A stretch of DNA of 64,000 nt from JAGVJT01 sp964513205 (GCA_964513205.1 CAZELP010000008.1:1-64000); one strand, 5' to 3'; counted from the stretch's first letter, positions 17,584 to 27,903 are shown. The notes: generated by a model from the letters alone, not told the origin. Translations and numbers: made by a program.

Positions 17584-18759
17584 TCAAGCTTCCTCGTGCC
17601 GTCTCAAAAAAGCAGGGATATCGAGATAATCAACATCCGGAATCGCATCACTGCTCACTGCTCTTTTTTCGCTATTCAAAGTGGCTTGTTTTCGAATCAC
17701 CGCTGGTTTATCCAGCTCTTGATAGTTAAACGTACCATCTTCACGACGCGTTTCAGCAAGACGTGCTCTTGATGAAGCATGTTGTGCAGGTGCATCGCGA
17801 CGTCTATCGCCTAAACCGGTCACAATAACAGTCACTCGCATTTCATCAGTCATTTGAGGATCGATAACGGTACCAACAACCACAGTGGCGTCATCAGAAA
17901 TAAATTCTTTAACCACATCGCCCACTTCTTCAAACTCCCCGATCGACATATCAAGGCCAGCGGTGATGTTCACTAAAATGCCGCGCGCACCTGAAAAGTT
18001 CACATCTTCGAGCAACGGAGAAGCAATTGCCGCTTCAGCTGCCTGACGAGCACGCTGATCACCAGACGCACTACCCGTACCCATCATGGCCATGCCCATC
18101 TCAGACATTACCGTGCGTACGTCTGCAAAGTCGACGTTGATGAGTCCAGGACGTGTAATCAGGTCAGAGATCCCTTTTACGGCACCCAGTAAAACATTGT
18201 TCGCAGCTTTAAATGCATTGAGTAATGTAATATTTTTACCTAAAACACTGAGTAATTTGTTGTTGGGTATGGTAATCAATGAATCCACGTGCTCGGCCAA
18301 ACGACGCATCCCTTCTTCAGCAGATAGTGCACGCTGCTTGCCTTCAAAAGAGAATGGTTTCGTCACAATCGCGACAGTTAAAATGCCAAGCTCTTTTGCA
18401 ATTTCTGCCACAACTGGAGCGCCACCAGTTCCGGTTCCGCCGCCCATACCGGCTGTAATAAATACCATATCCGCGCCTTGTAAGACTTGTTTGATGCGCT
18501 CTCTATCTTCTTCTGCGGCTTCCCGACCAATTTGAGGATTTGCTCCGGCACCAAGACCCTTTGTCAACTCTTCACCAAGCTGAATCAATACCTCAGCACT
18601 GGAGTTTCGAAGTGCTTGAGCATCTGTATTGGCGCAAATAAAAGTCACTCCATCAATGTTTTCATGAACCATGTGCTCAACCGCGTTACCGCCGCCGCCG
18701 CCGACGCCGACCACTTTAATGACAGCATTCTCTGGTTGGTTATCGATTTTCTCAAACAT
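17584..18759 (-). CDS. ftsZ: Cell division protein FtsZ
   Basis: Tubulin-like GTPase that forms the division ring. The 391-residue protein has the nucleotide loop VVGVGGGGGNAV at about 16-27, the tubulin signature GGGTGTG at about 106-112, the T7 loop (NVDFADV) and a flexible linker. A conserved C-terminal peptide DIPAFLRR recruits FtsA and ZipA. It is the last gene of the division cluster before a strong terminator, 70 bases after ftsA. Confidence 0.99.
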   Translation of the reverse strand: MFEKIDNQPENAVIKVVGVGGGGGNAVEHMVHENIDGVTFICANTDAQALRNSSAEVLIQLGEELTKGLGAGANPQIGREAAEEDRERIKQVLQGADMVFITAGMGGGTGTGGAPVVAEIAKELGILTVAIVTKPFSFEGKQRALSAEEGMRRLAEHVDSLITIPNNKLLSVLGKNITLLNAFKAANNVLLGAVKGISDLITRPGLINVDFADVRTVMSEMGMAMMGTGSASGDQRARQAAEAAIASPLLEDVNFSGARGILVNITAGLDMSIGEFEEVGDVVKEFISDDATVVVGTVIDPQMTDEMRVTVIVTGLGDRRRDAPAQHASSRARLAETRREDGTFNYQELDKPAVIRKQATLNSEKRAVSSDAIPDVDYLDIPAFLRRHEEA

Positions 18760-18831
18760 GACTCATCCCCTCTCGGTGAAATATTATTTTTACTGTTTTA
18801 GGCCCTACGAACATCATTTATTCAAGCCAGC

Positions 18832-20073
18832 CTAAAAGTTACCATTAAACCATTGTTTCATTTTCGTCAGCAAACCTGATGCATTCCGCGGCATAGAAGG
18901 CTGATGATAATAACCGCCTTCATACTGCTGTTGAAAACCATGCATCAACAAGCCCACAGATGTTGCCCAAGCAGGACTTGTCATGGCTTCGGGCAGGCCA
19001 GGAATAGCCGGCACAAATCCATGCCGAACTGGCATTTCAAAAATGCTCTCTGCCAACTCTAAAGCACCATGTACACAAGAAGCTCCGCCAGATAACACAA
19101 TCCCTGCCGCAAGCATCTCATCAAAACCACTTCGACGAAGCTCATGTCGAACAAGCGTAAATAACTCTTCATAACGCGCAGAAATCACATCCGCCAGAGC
19201 TTTTACAGAAATTTTTCGACCAGGACGTTCGTTGACACTTAAGACATCGATCATCTGACCTGTACTCGCCAATTCAGACTGAGCACATCCGTACTGAAGC
19301 TTGATGGTCTCAGCCGCTTTTGTTGGGGTTCGCAACGCCATTGCAATATCATTTGTCACCTGATCGCCTGCTATTGGAATCACAGCAGTGTATTGAATTG
19401 CTCCATTTGAGAAAATGGCAATGTCGGTTGTACCACCACCAATGTCGATGAGACAAACACCTAAGTCTTTTTCGTCATCAGTCAGCACCGCATGACTAGA
19501 AGCAAGCTGCTCGAGAATGATGTCATTGACTTCAAGACCACAACGTCTCACGCATTTTGCAATATTTTGAGCCGCACTCACTGCTCCTGTCACAATATGT
19601 ACGCGCGCTTCCAAACGAACACCCGCCATACCAATTGGTTCACGAATGTTGCCTTGATTGTCAATCATAAATTCTTGCGGTAAAACATGTAGAATTTTTT
19701 GATCAGCAGGCACAACGACTGCTTTTGCAGCATCAAGTACACGCTCAACATCCGCTTGTGACACTTCTGTATCACGAATCGCGACAATCCCGTGAGAATT
19801 TAAACTACGAATATGGCTACCGGCAATGCCTGTATAAACCGATCGAACCTCGGTTCCCGCCATCAGCTCGGCCTCTTGAACCGCTCTTTGTATGGATTGA
19901 ACTGTCGCCTCAATATCAACCACAACACCACGCTTCAACCCCCGGGAAGGATGCGACCCCATGCCAATAATCTCCATGGTTCCCGCGGGTGTTATCTCTG
20001 CAATAAAGGCGGCTATTTTGGATGTGCCGATATCAAGGCCCGTAATAATATTTTTTTCCGTTTTTTTTGTCAT
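18832..20073 (-). CDS. ftsA: Cell division protein FtsA
   Basis: Actin-like ATPase that anchors FtsZ to the membrane. It has the phosphate-binding block ITGLDIGTSKIAAFIAE, the DIGGGTTDIAIF motif and GIVLSGGASCVHG. The amphipathic C-terminal helix ends LLTKMKQWFNGNF. The frame is open further upstream, but the ATG at 20073 shares one base with the ftsQ stop (TAATG) and follows GGGAAG. It gives 413 residues (E. coli 420) and is preferred. Confidence 0.98.
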   Translation of the reverse strand: MTKKTEKNIITGLDIGTSKIAAFIAEITPAGTMEIIGMGSHPSRGLKRGVVVDIEATVQSIQRAVQEAELMAGTEVRSVYTGIAGSHIRSLNSHGIVAIRDTEVSQADVERVLDAAKAVVVPADQKILHVLPQEFMIDNQGNIREPIGMAGVRLEARVHIVTGAVSAAQNIAKCVRRCGLEVNDIILEQLASSHAVLTDDEKDLGVCLIDIGGGTTDIAIFSNGAIQYTAVIPIAGDQVTNDIAMALRTPTKAAETIKLQYGCAQSELASTGQMIDVLSVNERPGRKISVKALADVISARYEELFTLVRHELRRSGFDEMLAAGIVLSGGASCVHGALELAESIFEMPVRHGFVPAIPGLPEAMTSPAWATSVGLLMHGFQQQYEGGYYHQPSMPRNASGLLTKMKQWFNGNF

Positions 20074-20795
20074 TATCTTCCCGTTTGTGGTTTCCATTGC
20101 ACAGCCATCCCCCGTGCATAACGTAAGTCAACACTTGTTAACTGCTCAGGTTTATCCGCAAAAACTGCTGGATAGGCACGACAAAATCGTTTTACACGCG
20201 TCTCAAGCTCATTTTTACCCAGGCGTAGCACTATTCCATTTTTCAATGAAAGCTCCCATGCTTGATTATCGCTTAGCCTTAAACCCGACGCGCTTAATCC
20301 GTATAATGATAATAGCTTACTCAATTTTTGAAAATTTTGTAAGACCTCATTTTTTTGTGCCTCAGGGCCGGACAAATGAGGAAGGCTTTCTTGCACCCCT
20401 GTCGTGGTCTCTGGACGAAAAACAAACCCATCCTTCGTCATCAAAGCATTGTTCCAAATGGCAACCGGAACACGCTCCACGACTCTAATTTTAATCACAT
20501 CAGGCCAAATGCGTTCGACAAATGCGTCCTCACACCAGACCATCTGTTTTAAGTCTTGTTCCAAATCTGAAACATTAAAACCAAAAAAACCTCTCAACAA
20601 ATGCGACGACAAAATCTGTTCAAGATGATGACGACTAATGTGATCATAACTTGCAGAAATTTTAACAGTGTTGATTGGAAAACGCTTCGCATCACTTAAG
20701 ACCAAATAAACCAAACGACTGGACAAGAGCAGAATTAAGGCCACCAAAAAAAGCAATGTCGCTCCATAGCGAAAACGTGTTGTATCTAAACTCAT
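20073..20795 (-). CDS. ftsQ: Cell division protein FtsQ
   Basis: Bitopic inner-membrane divisome protein linking FtsA/FtsZ side to FtsL/FtsB. One transmembrane helix (about 12-32) is followed by a POTRA domain (FPINTVKISASYDHISRHHLEQ) and the beta domain with WPDVIKIRVVERVPVAIWN. The ATG at 20795, preceded by AGGGA, gives 240 residues. A longer frame to 20843 lacks a convincing site. The order ddl-ftsQ-ftsA-ftsZ is canonical. Confidence 0.96.
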   Translation of the reverse strand: MSLDTTRFRYGATLLFLVALILLLSSRLVYLVLSDAKRFPINTVKISASYDHISRHHLEQILSSHLLRGFFGFNVSDLEQDLKQMVWCEDAFVERIWPDVIKIRVVERVPVAIWNNALMTKDGFVFRPETTTGVQESLPHLSGPEAQKNEVLQNFQKLSKLLSLYGLSASGLRLSDNQAWELSLKNGIVLRLGKNELETRVKRFCRAYPAVFADKPEQLTSVDLRYARGMAVQWKPQTGR

Positions 20796-20887
20796 CGTCG
20801 TCCCTAATTCCAATCGCCTAACCCAAACCCCAGAAGAACACACAAAACTGATTTTTTATGCCTACTTCAACCGCTATGTCGCCATGC

Positions 20888-21982
20888 TCACTGATAATGA
20901 GTGACTCGCTTTAATCGACGTTGGTGACGTACTAAGGCGAGAGCTATCAATTTATCAAGTAGTTCAGGATATGGCAAACCACTTGCCTCCCACATTTTCG
21001 GATACATGCTAATCGATGTGAAACCAGGAAGCGTATTGATCTCGTTGAAGTAAATTCGGCCTGTTTCATCATTCACAAAAAAATCAACGCGAGCCATTCC
21101 CTGACAACGCAATCGCTTGAATATTTCGGCGGCAATCCGCTGAACTCGCACACAGAGCGACTCAGCTAATGGCGCAGGAATGAGCAACGCAGTTTGATCG
21201 CTTTGAAGATATTTGGCCGTGTAAGAATAAAATCCATCAGGATGATGCACAACAACTTCCCCAGGGACACTGACCAAAGGCGCACTCGTCGCCACAGGAT
21301 TTTCAAGTACCGCCACCTCGATTTCTCGACCTTTTACAAAAGATTCAACGATCACATAAGCATCATAGCGTCCAGCATCAGAGATGGCATCTTTGAGGCC
21401 CGCAATGTCGTAAACTTTATGAATACCCACACTCGATCCCAAAGAACAAGGTTTAACAAACATCGGCCAACCAAATGCGGCTATCATTTCTTGGCAAAAC
21501 TGATCCACCTCTGCCTCTGACGCATCTTCAGCAATTAAACGATACTGAGCCGATTCAATTTCAGCATCGCAAGCCACTTTACGCGCCATTTCTTTGTCCA
21601 TTCCCAGTGCCGAAGATAAAACATTGCATCCAACATAAGCGACCCCGGCTAACTCCAAGAGCCCTTGCAGCGCACCATCTTCATACAAAGGACCATGGAC
21701 GACAGGGAAAACGACATCTGTTTCAATTGCAAACTGACCATCGACAATCAGACTAGGAAGCAAAATAGAATCGTCCGTTTTAACCGGCAATGCATCATGA
21801 TAAGTGGACAAAACAGCATAAGAATTGAGATAACAGACGCCTTCTTTATCCATGCCAATCGGTATGACCTCATATTTTTCTTGGTTCAGAAATCTCAATA
21901 CAGAAGCCGCTGAACGCAAAGAAATTTCATGTTCCCCAGAACACCCTCCGTACAATAAAACAACTTTCAAGGGCTTATTCAT
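20888..21982 (-). CDS. ddl: D-alanine--D-alanine ligase
   Basis: ATP-grasp enzyme making the D-Ala-D-Ala dipeptide for peptidoglycan. The 364-residue length and the insert around residues 35-80 resemble the DdlA type, although the gene sits at the ddlB position of the cluster. Visible motifs are GGCSGEHEISLRSA, FPVVHGPLYEDGALQGLLEL, MFVKPCSLGSSVGIHKV and ARVDFFVNDETGRIYFNEINTLPGF (last as VDFFVN and NEINTLPGF). The start overlaps the murB end by eight bases. Confidence 0.97.
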   Translation of the reverse strand: MNKPLKVVLLYGGCSGEHEISLRSAASVLRFLNQEKYEVIPIGMDKEGVCYLNSYAVLSTYHDALPVKTDDSILLPSLIVDGQFAIETDVVFPVVHGPLYEDGALQGLLELAGVAYVGCNVLSSALGMDKEMARKVACDAEIESAQYRLIAEDASEAEVDQFCQEMIAAFGWPMFVKPCSLGSSVGIHKVYDIAGLKDAISDAGRYDAYVIVESFVKGREIEVAVLENPVATSAPLVSVPGEVVVHHPDGFYSYTAKYLQSDQTALLIPAPLAESLCVRVQRIAAEIFKRLRCQGMARVDFFVNDETGRIYFNEINTLPGFTSISMYPKMWEASGLPYPELLDKLIALALVRHQRRLKRVTHYQ

Positions 21983-22871
21983 GCGTTTTTTCTCCCAAAA
22001 AATGAACTTCTCGAATTAGATTTACTCCTGTTTTTTCAAGAACAGTACGATGCACTTGCTCTATAAGCGACTCAATGTCAGCAGCTGAAGCATGACCTTC
22101 GTGATTGATAATAAAATTAGCATGCTTCTCCGACACTTTTGCATGTCCCAATGTCAATCCTTTTAAACCACAAGATTCAATCAAGCGAGCGGCATGATCA
22201 CCAGGGGGATTACGAAAAACGGAGCCACAATTGTATTCGTTGGTCGGCTGGGTGCTGCTTCGTCGCTCTAATAATGTTTTGATTTTTTCTAATGCCACGT
22301 CTTTATCACCCAAAACCAACTTAAACGTGGCCGCAACAAACCACTCGCCTTCGCTCAAGCCGACCACATGTCGATAGGCAATTTCAAAAGACTCTGGAGA
22401 ACGGTGATGAATCACTCCATCACGCGTGATGGTTTCCACTGCGACCACTCGATTCCACGTCTCACCATCAAAGCAGCCGGCATTCATCCGTAAAGCGCCC
22501 CCCATTGTGCCTGGAATTCCGGCCCAAAACTCCCCGCCTTCAAGATTGTTGCGAGCACTAAATCTTGCCATTTTTGCACAAGAAACACCCGCTTCAACAC
22601 GTATGGTATCAGGAGTAATCAATGTCATTTCATTTAAGCAGCCTTGAGTCAAAATGACTGTCCCAGCAAATCCCCCATCTCGAATTAAAGAATTGCTACC
22701 CAGACCAATCCAGAGTAGCGGTTCTTCTTTTGGGCAACTTCTTAAAAATGAAGATAAATCGGCCAAATCTTTTGGCTTATAAAGATGTTGTGCAGGGCCA
22801 CCAACCCGCCAGGTTGTATAGTCTGACAAAAGCGCTTCTTGTTCTAACTGTCCTTGATATTCAATTTTCAT
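21975..22871 (-). CDS. murB: UDP-N-acetylenolpyruvoylglucosamine reductase
   Basis: FAD enzyme reducing UDP-GlcNAc-enolpyruvate to UDP-MurNAc. The 298-residue protein is of the shorter type II form (E. coli type I has 342). FAD-binding blocks YTTWRVGGPAQHLYKP, WIGLGSNSLIRDGGF and AGIPGTMGGALRMNAG are present. The catalytic serine lies in CGSVFRNPPGDHAA. Overlaps murC by four bases and ddl by eight. Confidence 0.97.
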   Translation of the reverse strand: MKIEYQGQLEQEALLSDYTTWRVGGPAQHLYKPKDLADLSSFLRSCPKEEPLLWIGLGSNSLIRDGGFAGTVILTQGCLNEMTLITPDTIRVEAGVSCAKMARFSARNNLEGGEFWAGIPGTMGGALRMNAGCFDGETWNRVVAVETITRDGVIHHRSPESFEIAYRHVVGLSEGEWFVAATFKLVLGDKDVALEKIKTLLERRSSTQPTNEYNCGSVFRNPPGDHAARLIESCGLKGLTLGHAKVSEKHANFIINHEGHASAADIESLIEQVHRTVLEKTGVNLIREVHFLGEKTHE

Positions 22872-24277
22872 GATCGTTGCATCAGTTGATGGGCGTATTG
22901 ACTAATCGTACCAGCTCCTTGCATTAAAATCACATCTCCGTCACGAATTAAACGATTGAGTTCGCCTGTTAAATTTTTCTCGTTGACCAAAGTAACTGAG
23001 CCACCACCCGCCTCAACCGCATTGGCGAGTAATTCGCTGTTGACGCCTGAGATGGGCGATTCGCCTGCAGAATAAATATCAAACAATAAAACTTCATCCC
23101 CCAATTTCAATACCTCAACAAACTGAGAAAATAAATCTTGTGTACGCGAATAGCGATGTGGTTGAAAAACGTGAATCAAACGTTTATCCGGCCAAACTGC
23201 ACGAAATGCGTCGACTGTCGCCTTGATTTCTCTTGGATGATGTCCGTAATCATCGACGACCAATGCTTTGCCATGTTCAAAGTCTTTCTCGCCCAACATT
23301 TGAAAGCGTCGTCCCACTCCTTGAAAATCGTACAAGCCTTTGACGATCGCCTCATCTGCAACATCCAGCGCAGTTGCGATTGCAATTGCGGCCAGTGCGT
23401 TCTGCACATTATGGCGTCCGGGCCATTTTAATTGCACTGAAAGCGGCTTATGCGGTGCGGGTCGATGAACGGTAAATTGGCTCAATAGCCCGTCCTGCTT
23501 CCAATCGACGGCACGATACTGCGCATCTTTAGCAAAACCATAGGTCAAAATCGGACGCTGTATTTTAGGCAGTAAATGTCGCACTTCTGGATCATCAATA
23601 CACAAAACAGCCAAACCATAAAAAGGAAGGTGATGCAAAAACTCAACAAATGTCGCACGTAATTTTGCGAAACTCCCCTGATACGTGCTCATGTGATCGG
23701 CGTCAATATTTGTCACAACGGTCATCATGGGCTTTAAGAATAAAAACGAAGCATCGCTTTCATCGGCCTCAGCAACTAGATAATTAGAGTGTCCAAATTG
23801 CGCATTTGTTCCTCGACTGGTTAGTTTTCCGCCAATCACAAATGTGGGATCTAAACCAGCCTCCTGTAATACACTGGTAATCAAGCTTGTCGTTGTTGTT
23901 TTGCCATGCGTACCGGCAACTGCAATGCCGTGACGAAAGCGCATCAATTCCGCCAGCATCATCGCACGAGGAATAACAGGGATTTTTTCTTTGATAGCGG
24001 CTTCGATTTCAGGATTATCATCACCAATTGCACTGGAACGCACCACCACATCAGAACGGACAATGTGAGCAGCATCATGACCAATATGCACTTCAACACC
24101 CATTTGCTTTAAGTGTTGTACGGCTTTGTTATCGGCCATATCAGAACCTGACACTTGATAGCCTTCTTGATGTAAAACCTCAGCGATTCCACACATTCCA
24201 GCCCCACCAATACCAACAAAATGAATGTGCTTGACTCGCCCCATTTTAGGATATGTGTAAGGTTTTTCTTCGCTCAT
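22868..24277 (-). CDS. murC: UDP-N-acetylmuramate--L-alanine ligase
   Basis: Adds the first amino acid of the stem peptide. The 469-residue protein has the N-terminal UDP-binding glycine motif HFVGIGGAGMCGIAEVL, the ATP loop VAGTHGKTTTTSLI, and NIDADHMSTYQGSF. The C-terminal domain contains VDDYGHHPREIKAT. AGGAGGGC precedes the ATG. murG, usually between ftsW and murC, is absent: only 11 bases separate ftsW and murC. Confidence 0.98.
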   Translation of the reverse strand: MSEEKPYTYPKMGRVKHIHFVGIGGAGMCGIAEVLHQEGYQVSGSDMADNKAVQHLKQMGVEVHIGHDAAHIVRSDVVVRSSAIGDDNPEIEAAIKEKIPVIPRAMMLAELMRFRHGIAVAGTHGKTTTTSLITSVLQEAGLDPTFVIGGKLTSRGTNAQFGHSNYLVAEADESDASFLFLKPMMTVVTNIDADHMSTYQGSFAKLRATFVEFLHHLPFYGLAVLCIDDPEVRHLLPKIQRPILTYGFAKDAQYRAVDWKQDGLLSQFTVHRPAPHKPLSVQLKWPGRHNVQNALAAIAIATALDVADEAIVKGLYDFQGVGRRFQMLGEKDFEHGKALVVDDYGHHPREIKATVDAFRAVWPDKRLIHVFQPHRYSRTQDLFSQFVEVLKLGDEVLLFDIYSAGESPISGVNSELLANAVEAGGGSVTLVNEKNLTGELNRLIRDGDVILMQGAGTISQYAHQLMQRS

Positions 24278-24288
24278 GATGTGCCCTC

Positions 24289-25449
24289 CTACCTAAATCG
24301 TCCAAGCCCCAATGCCTGCCAACGGTTTTCATGATCTATGCGCAATAATAACGCAATCGCCACACAGTTGACTACCAGACTTGCACCGCCGTAACTTAAA
24401 AGTGGAAGCGTCAAGCCTTTTGTCGGCAAAAGACCCGCATTAACGCCCATATTGATTGCTGCTTGTAATCCAAGCCCAAAAGTAATGCCATAAGCAGTAA
24501 ACGCGGCAAACCATCTCGATTGTTGGTAAGCAAAAAAACCTATTGATAAACCTCGCACCACAACAATCGCATAAAGCAGCATCACCACAACAATACCGAA
24601 AAGTCCAAGCTCTTCCGCCAACACAGCAAAGATAAAGTCGGTGTGTGCCTCAGGTAAATACAGCAGCTTCTGCACACTATCACCAAGGCCCATGCCAAAC
24701 CAGCCGCCTCGGCCAAAAGCAATGAGAGACTGCGTTAATTGATACCCACTATTGAACTGATCGGCCCAAGGATTTAAAAATGCTGTCAGCCGGGCAACAC
24801 GGTAAGGAGATGACACAGCGAGTACTCCCAGCGCAACAGCGACGACTAATAACAGCCCAATGTAATATCGCCACTTTACACCCGTCAGAAAAAGCATGAC
24901 CATCACTGTTCCTGTGATCACCACGGTCGAGCCGAAATCAGGTTCAAGCATCAACAAAAAGGCTACAACAGCCAATACCAACATTGGTTTGATGAATCCA
25001 ATAATGTCTTGTGTTTTTCGACTTTTTTCACGCACAAGATAACCGGAAACATAGACTATCATGGTAATTTTAGCCAGCTCCGAAACTTGGACACCAATTG
25101 GCCCCAAAGCAAGCCAACGACGACTGCCATTGACCACTCGACCTATCCCCGGAATCAGAACCAACACCAACATGAACAGACACAAAAATAAGAGTTTAAC
25201 GCTATTTTTTTCCCAAACACTGCTGTCAATTCGCAACACAATACAAGATAAAAAAAGCCCAAAACACAGATAACACGCCTGGCGAATCAGAAAGTGAAAT
25301 GGCTGATGAAAATATTTTGTGGAAATCATGACAGAGCTTGACGCCACCATCATTAATCCAATAAAAATCAGGCTGATTACAGCACTAATGAGCCATTTGT
25401 CGTATAAAGCGTTGGGCGTACGTACGCCTCGTTCTGCAAGTGTTGTCAC
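24289..25449 (-). CDS. ftsW: Peptidoglycan glycosyltransferase FtsW
   Basis: SEDS-family polytopic membrane glycosyltransferase of septal wall synthesis. The 386-residue protein has about ten hydrophobic helices and the SEDS signatures GSRRWLALGPIGVQVSELAK, AHTDFIFAVLAEELG and LPLLSYGGASL. The GTG start overlaps the murD stop (GTGA), so the genes are translationally coupled. It should act with FtsI, which is not in this window. Confidence 0.96.
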   Translation of the reverse strand: MTTLAERGVRTPNALYDKWLISAVISLIFIGLMMVASSSVMISTKYFHQPFHFLIRQACYLCFGLFLSCIVLRIDSSVWEKNSVKLLFLCLFMLVLVLIPGIGRVVNGSRRWLALGPIGVQVSELAKITMIVYVSGYLVREKSRKTQDIIGFIKPMLVLAVVAFLLMLEPDFGSTVVITGTVMVMLFLTGVKWRYYIGLLLVVAVALGVLAVSSPYRVARLTAFLNPWADQFNSGYQLTQSLIAFGRGGWFGMGLGDSVQKLLYLPEAHTDFIFAVLAEELGLFGIVVVMLLYAIVVVRGLSIGFFAYQQSRWFAAFTAYGITFGLGLQAAINMGVNAGLLPTKGLTLPLLSYGGASLVVNCVAIALLLRIDHENRWQALGLGRFR

Positions 25450-26795
25450 AACGCCTCCACGGCTTTAGAGAAAACCTCTCCACGATGATGGTAATCCCGA
25501 AACATGTCCAAACTCGCACAAGCAGGAGAGAGCAGGACCACATCACCGGGCATGGCTTCTTTTTGAGCGAGTTGAACAGCAGACTCCAAAGAGTTTGTTT
25601 TTTGTTGTGGAATGCCTTGAAGTGCTGTAGCCAATTTATCTGCATCTTGCCCTATCAACACAACCGATCGCACATATGTTTCAGCCACTTCTTTTAAGAG
25701 CGAGAAATCGGCACCTTTGCCTTGTCCCCCAGCAATCAACACGATCTTACCCTGCATGGCGCCTCCTATGCCCAAAATTGCAGAAATTGTCGCGCCAATA
25801 TTGGTACCTTTTGAGTCATCAATCCAAATCACTCGATTCAGCTCACGAATCCACTGGCAACGATGAGGAAGACCTGAAAATTCATTCAAGACTTCAACCA
25901 TTGCCGTAATCGATATACCGGCCGCCGAAGCCAAAGCACAAGAGGCAACCGCATTTAACCAATTGTGACGTCCTTTTATTTTCAGATTTTGAATTGGAAA
26001 AACAAATGTCGAACCCTGTGCAATAAAATAATCACCGGCCTCATTTTGGCAAAGCCCCCAATCTAAAGGGTTTTCTGGCGGATTAAGACCATAGCTGAAC
26101 ACTTGTTGCTCAGCACTCAAGACGGAAAGATCTGGACGAGTTTCTGTATCCTCTCGATTAAACAAACAAACACTTGAATTCCAATACACGCGCTGTTTAG
26201 CCTCCCAGTACGCCATCATGGTTTGGTGTCGATCTAGGTGGTCGGGCGAGAAATTTAAAATAGTTGAGGCACAAGGCGTTAAACTTTCAGTCAGGTCAAG
26301 CTGAAAACTAGACAATTCAAGAACCCATAAATCATAGGTGACTTCTTCGTCGAGAAGCTCGAGAACAGGCGTGCCAATATTCCCTGCAACCGCCACTTTA
26401 CGACCATCGGCTTTAGCCATCTCGCCAACCAAGCTGGTGACCGTAGATTTGCCATTGGTACCTGTAATGGCAATGACTGGCGCACTGACCACGCGAGCAA
26501 AACACTCTATATCGCCTAAAATTGGAATGTTCTCACTTCGAGCTTCTTGAAAAATAGGCAAGTCCAAAGCAAGTCCGGGACTTGTCAAAATGGTGTGTAC
26601 GTCACGTAACACCTCTCGAGGTAATCTCCCCAAATAGAGTGGCACATGAGGGAACTCTTCTCGAAATTGAGTCGCACCCTCTGGCGTCTCTCTGGTGTCA
26701 AACATCACGAAAGCGTCCCCTTGCTTCGCAAGATGGCGCGCCATGGAAAGTCCTGTTTTCCCAAGACCAACAACCAATGTCAGTGTCTTTTGCAT
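25446..26795 (-). CDS. murD: UDP-N-acetylmuramoylalanine--D-glutamate ligase
   Basis: Adds D-glutamate to UDP-MurNAc-L-Ala. The N-terminal glycine motif VVGLGKTGLSMARHL, the ATP loop ITGTNGKSTVTSL, FSPDHLDRH and the C-terminal IWIDDSKGTN are typical. The frame is open upstream to 26891, but the ATG at 26795 follows AGAGGGACT and gives 449 residues (E. coli 438). It stands 8 bases after mraY. Confidence 0.97.
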   Translation of the reverse strand: MQKTLTLVVGLGKTGLSMARHLAKQGDAFVMFDTRETPEGATQFREEFPHVPLYLGRLPREVLRDVHTILTSPGLALDLPIFQEARSENIPILGDIECFARVVSAPVIAITGTNGKSTVTSLVGEMAKADGRKVAVAGNIGTPVLELLDEEVTYDLWVLELSSFQLDLTESLTPCASTILNFSPDHLDRHQTMMAYWEAKQRVYWNSSVCLFNREDTETRPDLSVLSAEQQVFSYGLNPPENPLDWGLCQNEAGDYFIAQGSTFVFPIQNLKIKGRHNWLNAVASCALASAAGISITAMVEVLNEFSGLPHRCQWIRELNRVIWIDDSKGTNIGATISAILGIGGAMQGKIVLIAGGQGKGADFSLLKEVAETYVRSVVLIGQDADKLATALQGIPQQKTNSLESAVQLAQKEAMPGDVVLLSPACASLDMFRDYHHRGEVFSKAVEAL

Positions 26796-26803
26796 AGTCC
26801 CTC

Positions 26804-27889
26804 TTAGCGAAGTTTTAGCGTCGCAAGCCCACACAACACAAACACAACAGTCAAAATCCAAAAGCGAACAATGACTTTGGGCTCGGACCAACCTTTGAGC
26901 TCAAAATGATGATGAATAGGCGCCATTCGAAATAACCGACGGCCTTTCGTCCATTTAAAATAGCCCACCTGTAATATGACAGAAAGTGTTTCAATGACAA
27001 AAAGTCCGCCCATAATAAGCAATACCAGCTCTTGACGAACCATCACTGCGACAAGACCCAATGCAGCTCCCAGAGACAGCGAACCCACATCACCCATGAA
27101 AACCTGCGCAGGATAGGTGTTATACCACAAAAATCCTAATCCGGCTCCGACAATAGCTGAACAGAATATTGTCAACTCCTCTGTGTTAGGTACAAACGGT
27201 ATACTCAAATAATGAGCATACACAGCATTGCTTGAAACATAAGCAAACACGCCCAACGCGCCCGCAACCATAACCGTGGGAAGAATCGCAAGACCGTCTA
27301 AACCATCCGTCAAATTTACCGCGTTGCTACTCCCGACCACCACAAAATAAGCCAATATCATAAACCACGGCCCAAGTTGGATTAGTCCAGTTTTAAAAAA
27401 AGGTATCGTGAGCGTTGTGTGAATGGGAAGATTGGCGTGCAAATATAAATAAAAAACAGCGATACACGCAACCAAAGATTGCCAAAAATATTTCCATCTT
27501 CCTGGTAATCCCCTGCTATTTTTGAGCACTAATTTTCGATAATCATCAATCCAACCGATCAATCCGAAACATAAAGTGACGCTTAACGCCAACCACAAAT
27601 CAGGCTGAGTTAAATCACCCCACAACAAACAGCTAATGCTAATTCCGAGTAAAATTAAGACGCCTCCCATTGTCGGTGTGCCTTTTTTACTCAAATGAGA
27701 TTTAGGACCATCATCTCGAACAGTTTGGCCAATTTGCATGCGAACAAGCCATCGAATCATCATGGGGCCACAACACAAACAAACTACCAAAGCCGTCAAA
27801 GAGGCTAAAATGGAACGAAATGTGATGTACTGAAAAACGCGAAGCGCGTGATACTCGCCTTGTAAAAGCTGTGTTATCCAATAAAGCAT
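26804..27889 (-). CDS. mraY: Phospho-N-acetylmuramoyl-pentapeptide-transferase
   Basis: Forms lipid I on undecaprenyl phosphate at the inner membrane. The 361-residue protein has ten membrane helices and the signatures GTPTMGGVLILL, GWIDDYRKLVLKNSRGLPG, NLTDGLDGLA, MGDVGSLSLGAALG and APIHHHFELKGWSE. Length equals that of E. coli (360). It lies 14 bases after murF. Confidence 0.98.
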   Translation of the reverse strand: MLYWITQLLQGEYHALRVFQYITFRSILASLTALVVCLCCGPMMIRWLVRMQIGQTVRDDGPKSHLSKKGTPTMGGVLILLGISISCLLWGDLTQPDLWLALSVTLCFGLIGWIDDYRKLVLKNSRGLPGRWKYFWQSLVACIAVFYLYLHANLPIHTTLTIPFFKTGLIQLGPWFMILAYFVVVGSSNAVNLTDGLDGLAILPTVMVAGALGVFAYVSSNAVYAHYLSIPFVPNTEELTIFCSAIVGAGLGFLWYNTYPAQVFMGDVGSLSLGAALGLVAVMVRQELVLLIMGGLFVIETLSVILQVGYFKWTKGRRLFRMAPIHHHFELKGWSEPKVIVRFWILTVVFVLCGLATLKLR

Positions 27890-27903
27890 ATATTTTCTCT
27901 AAA

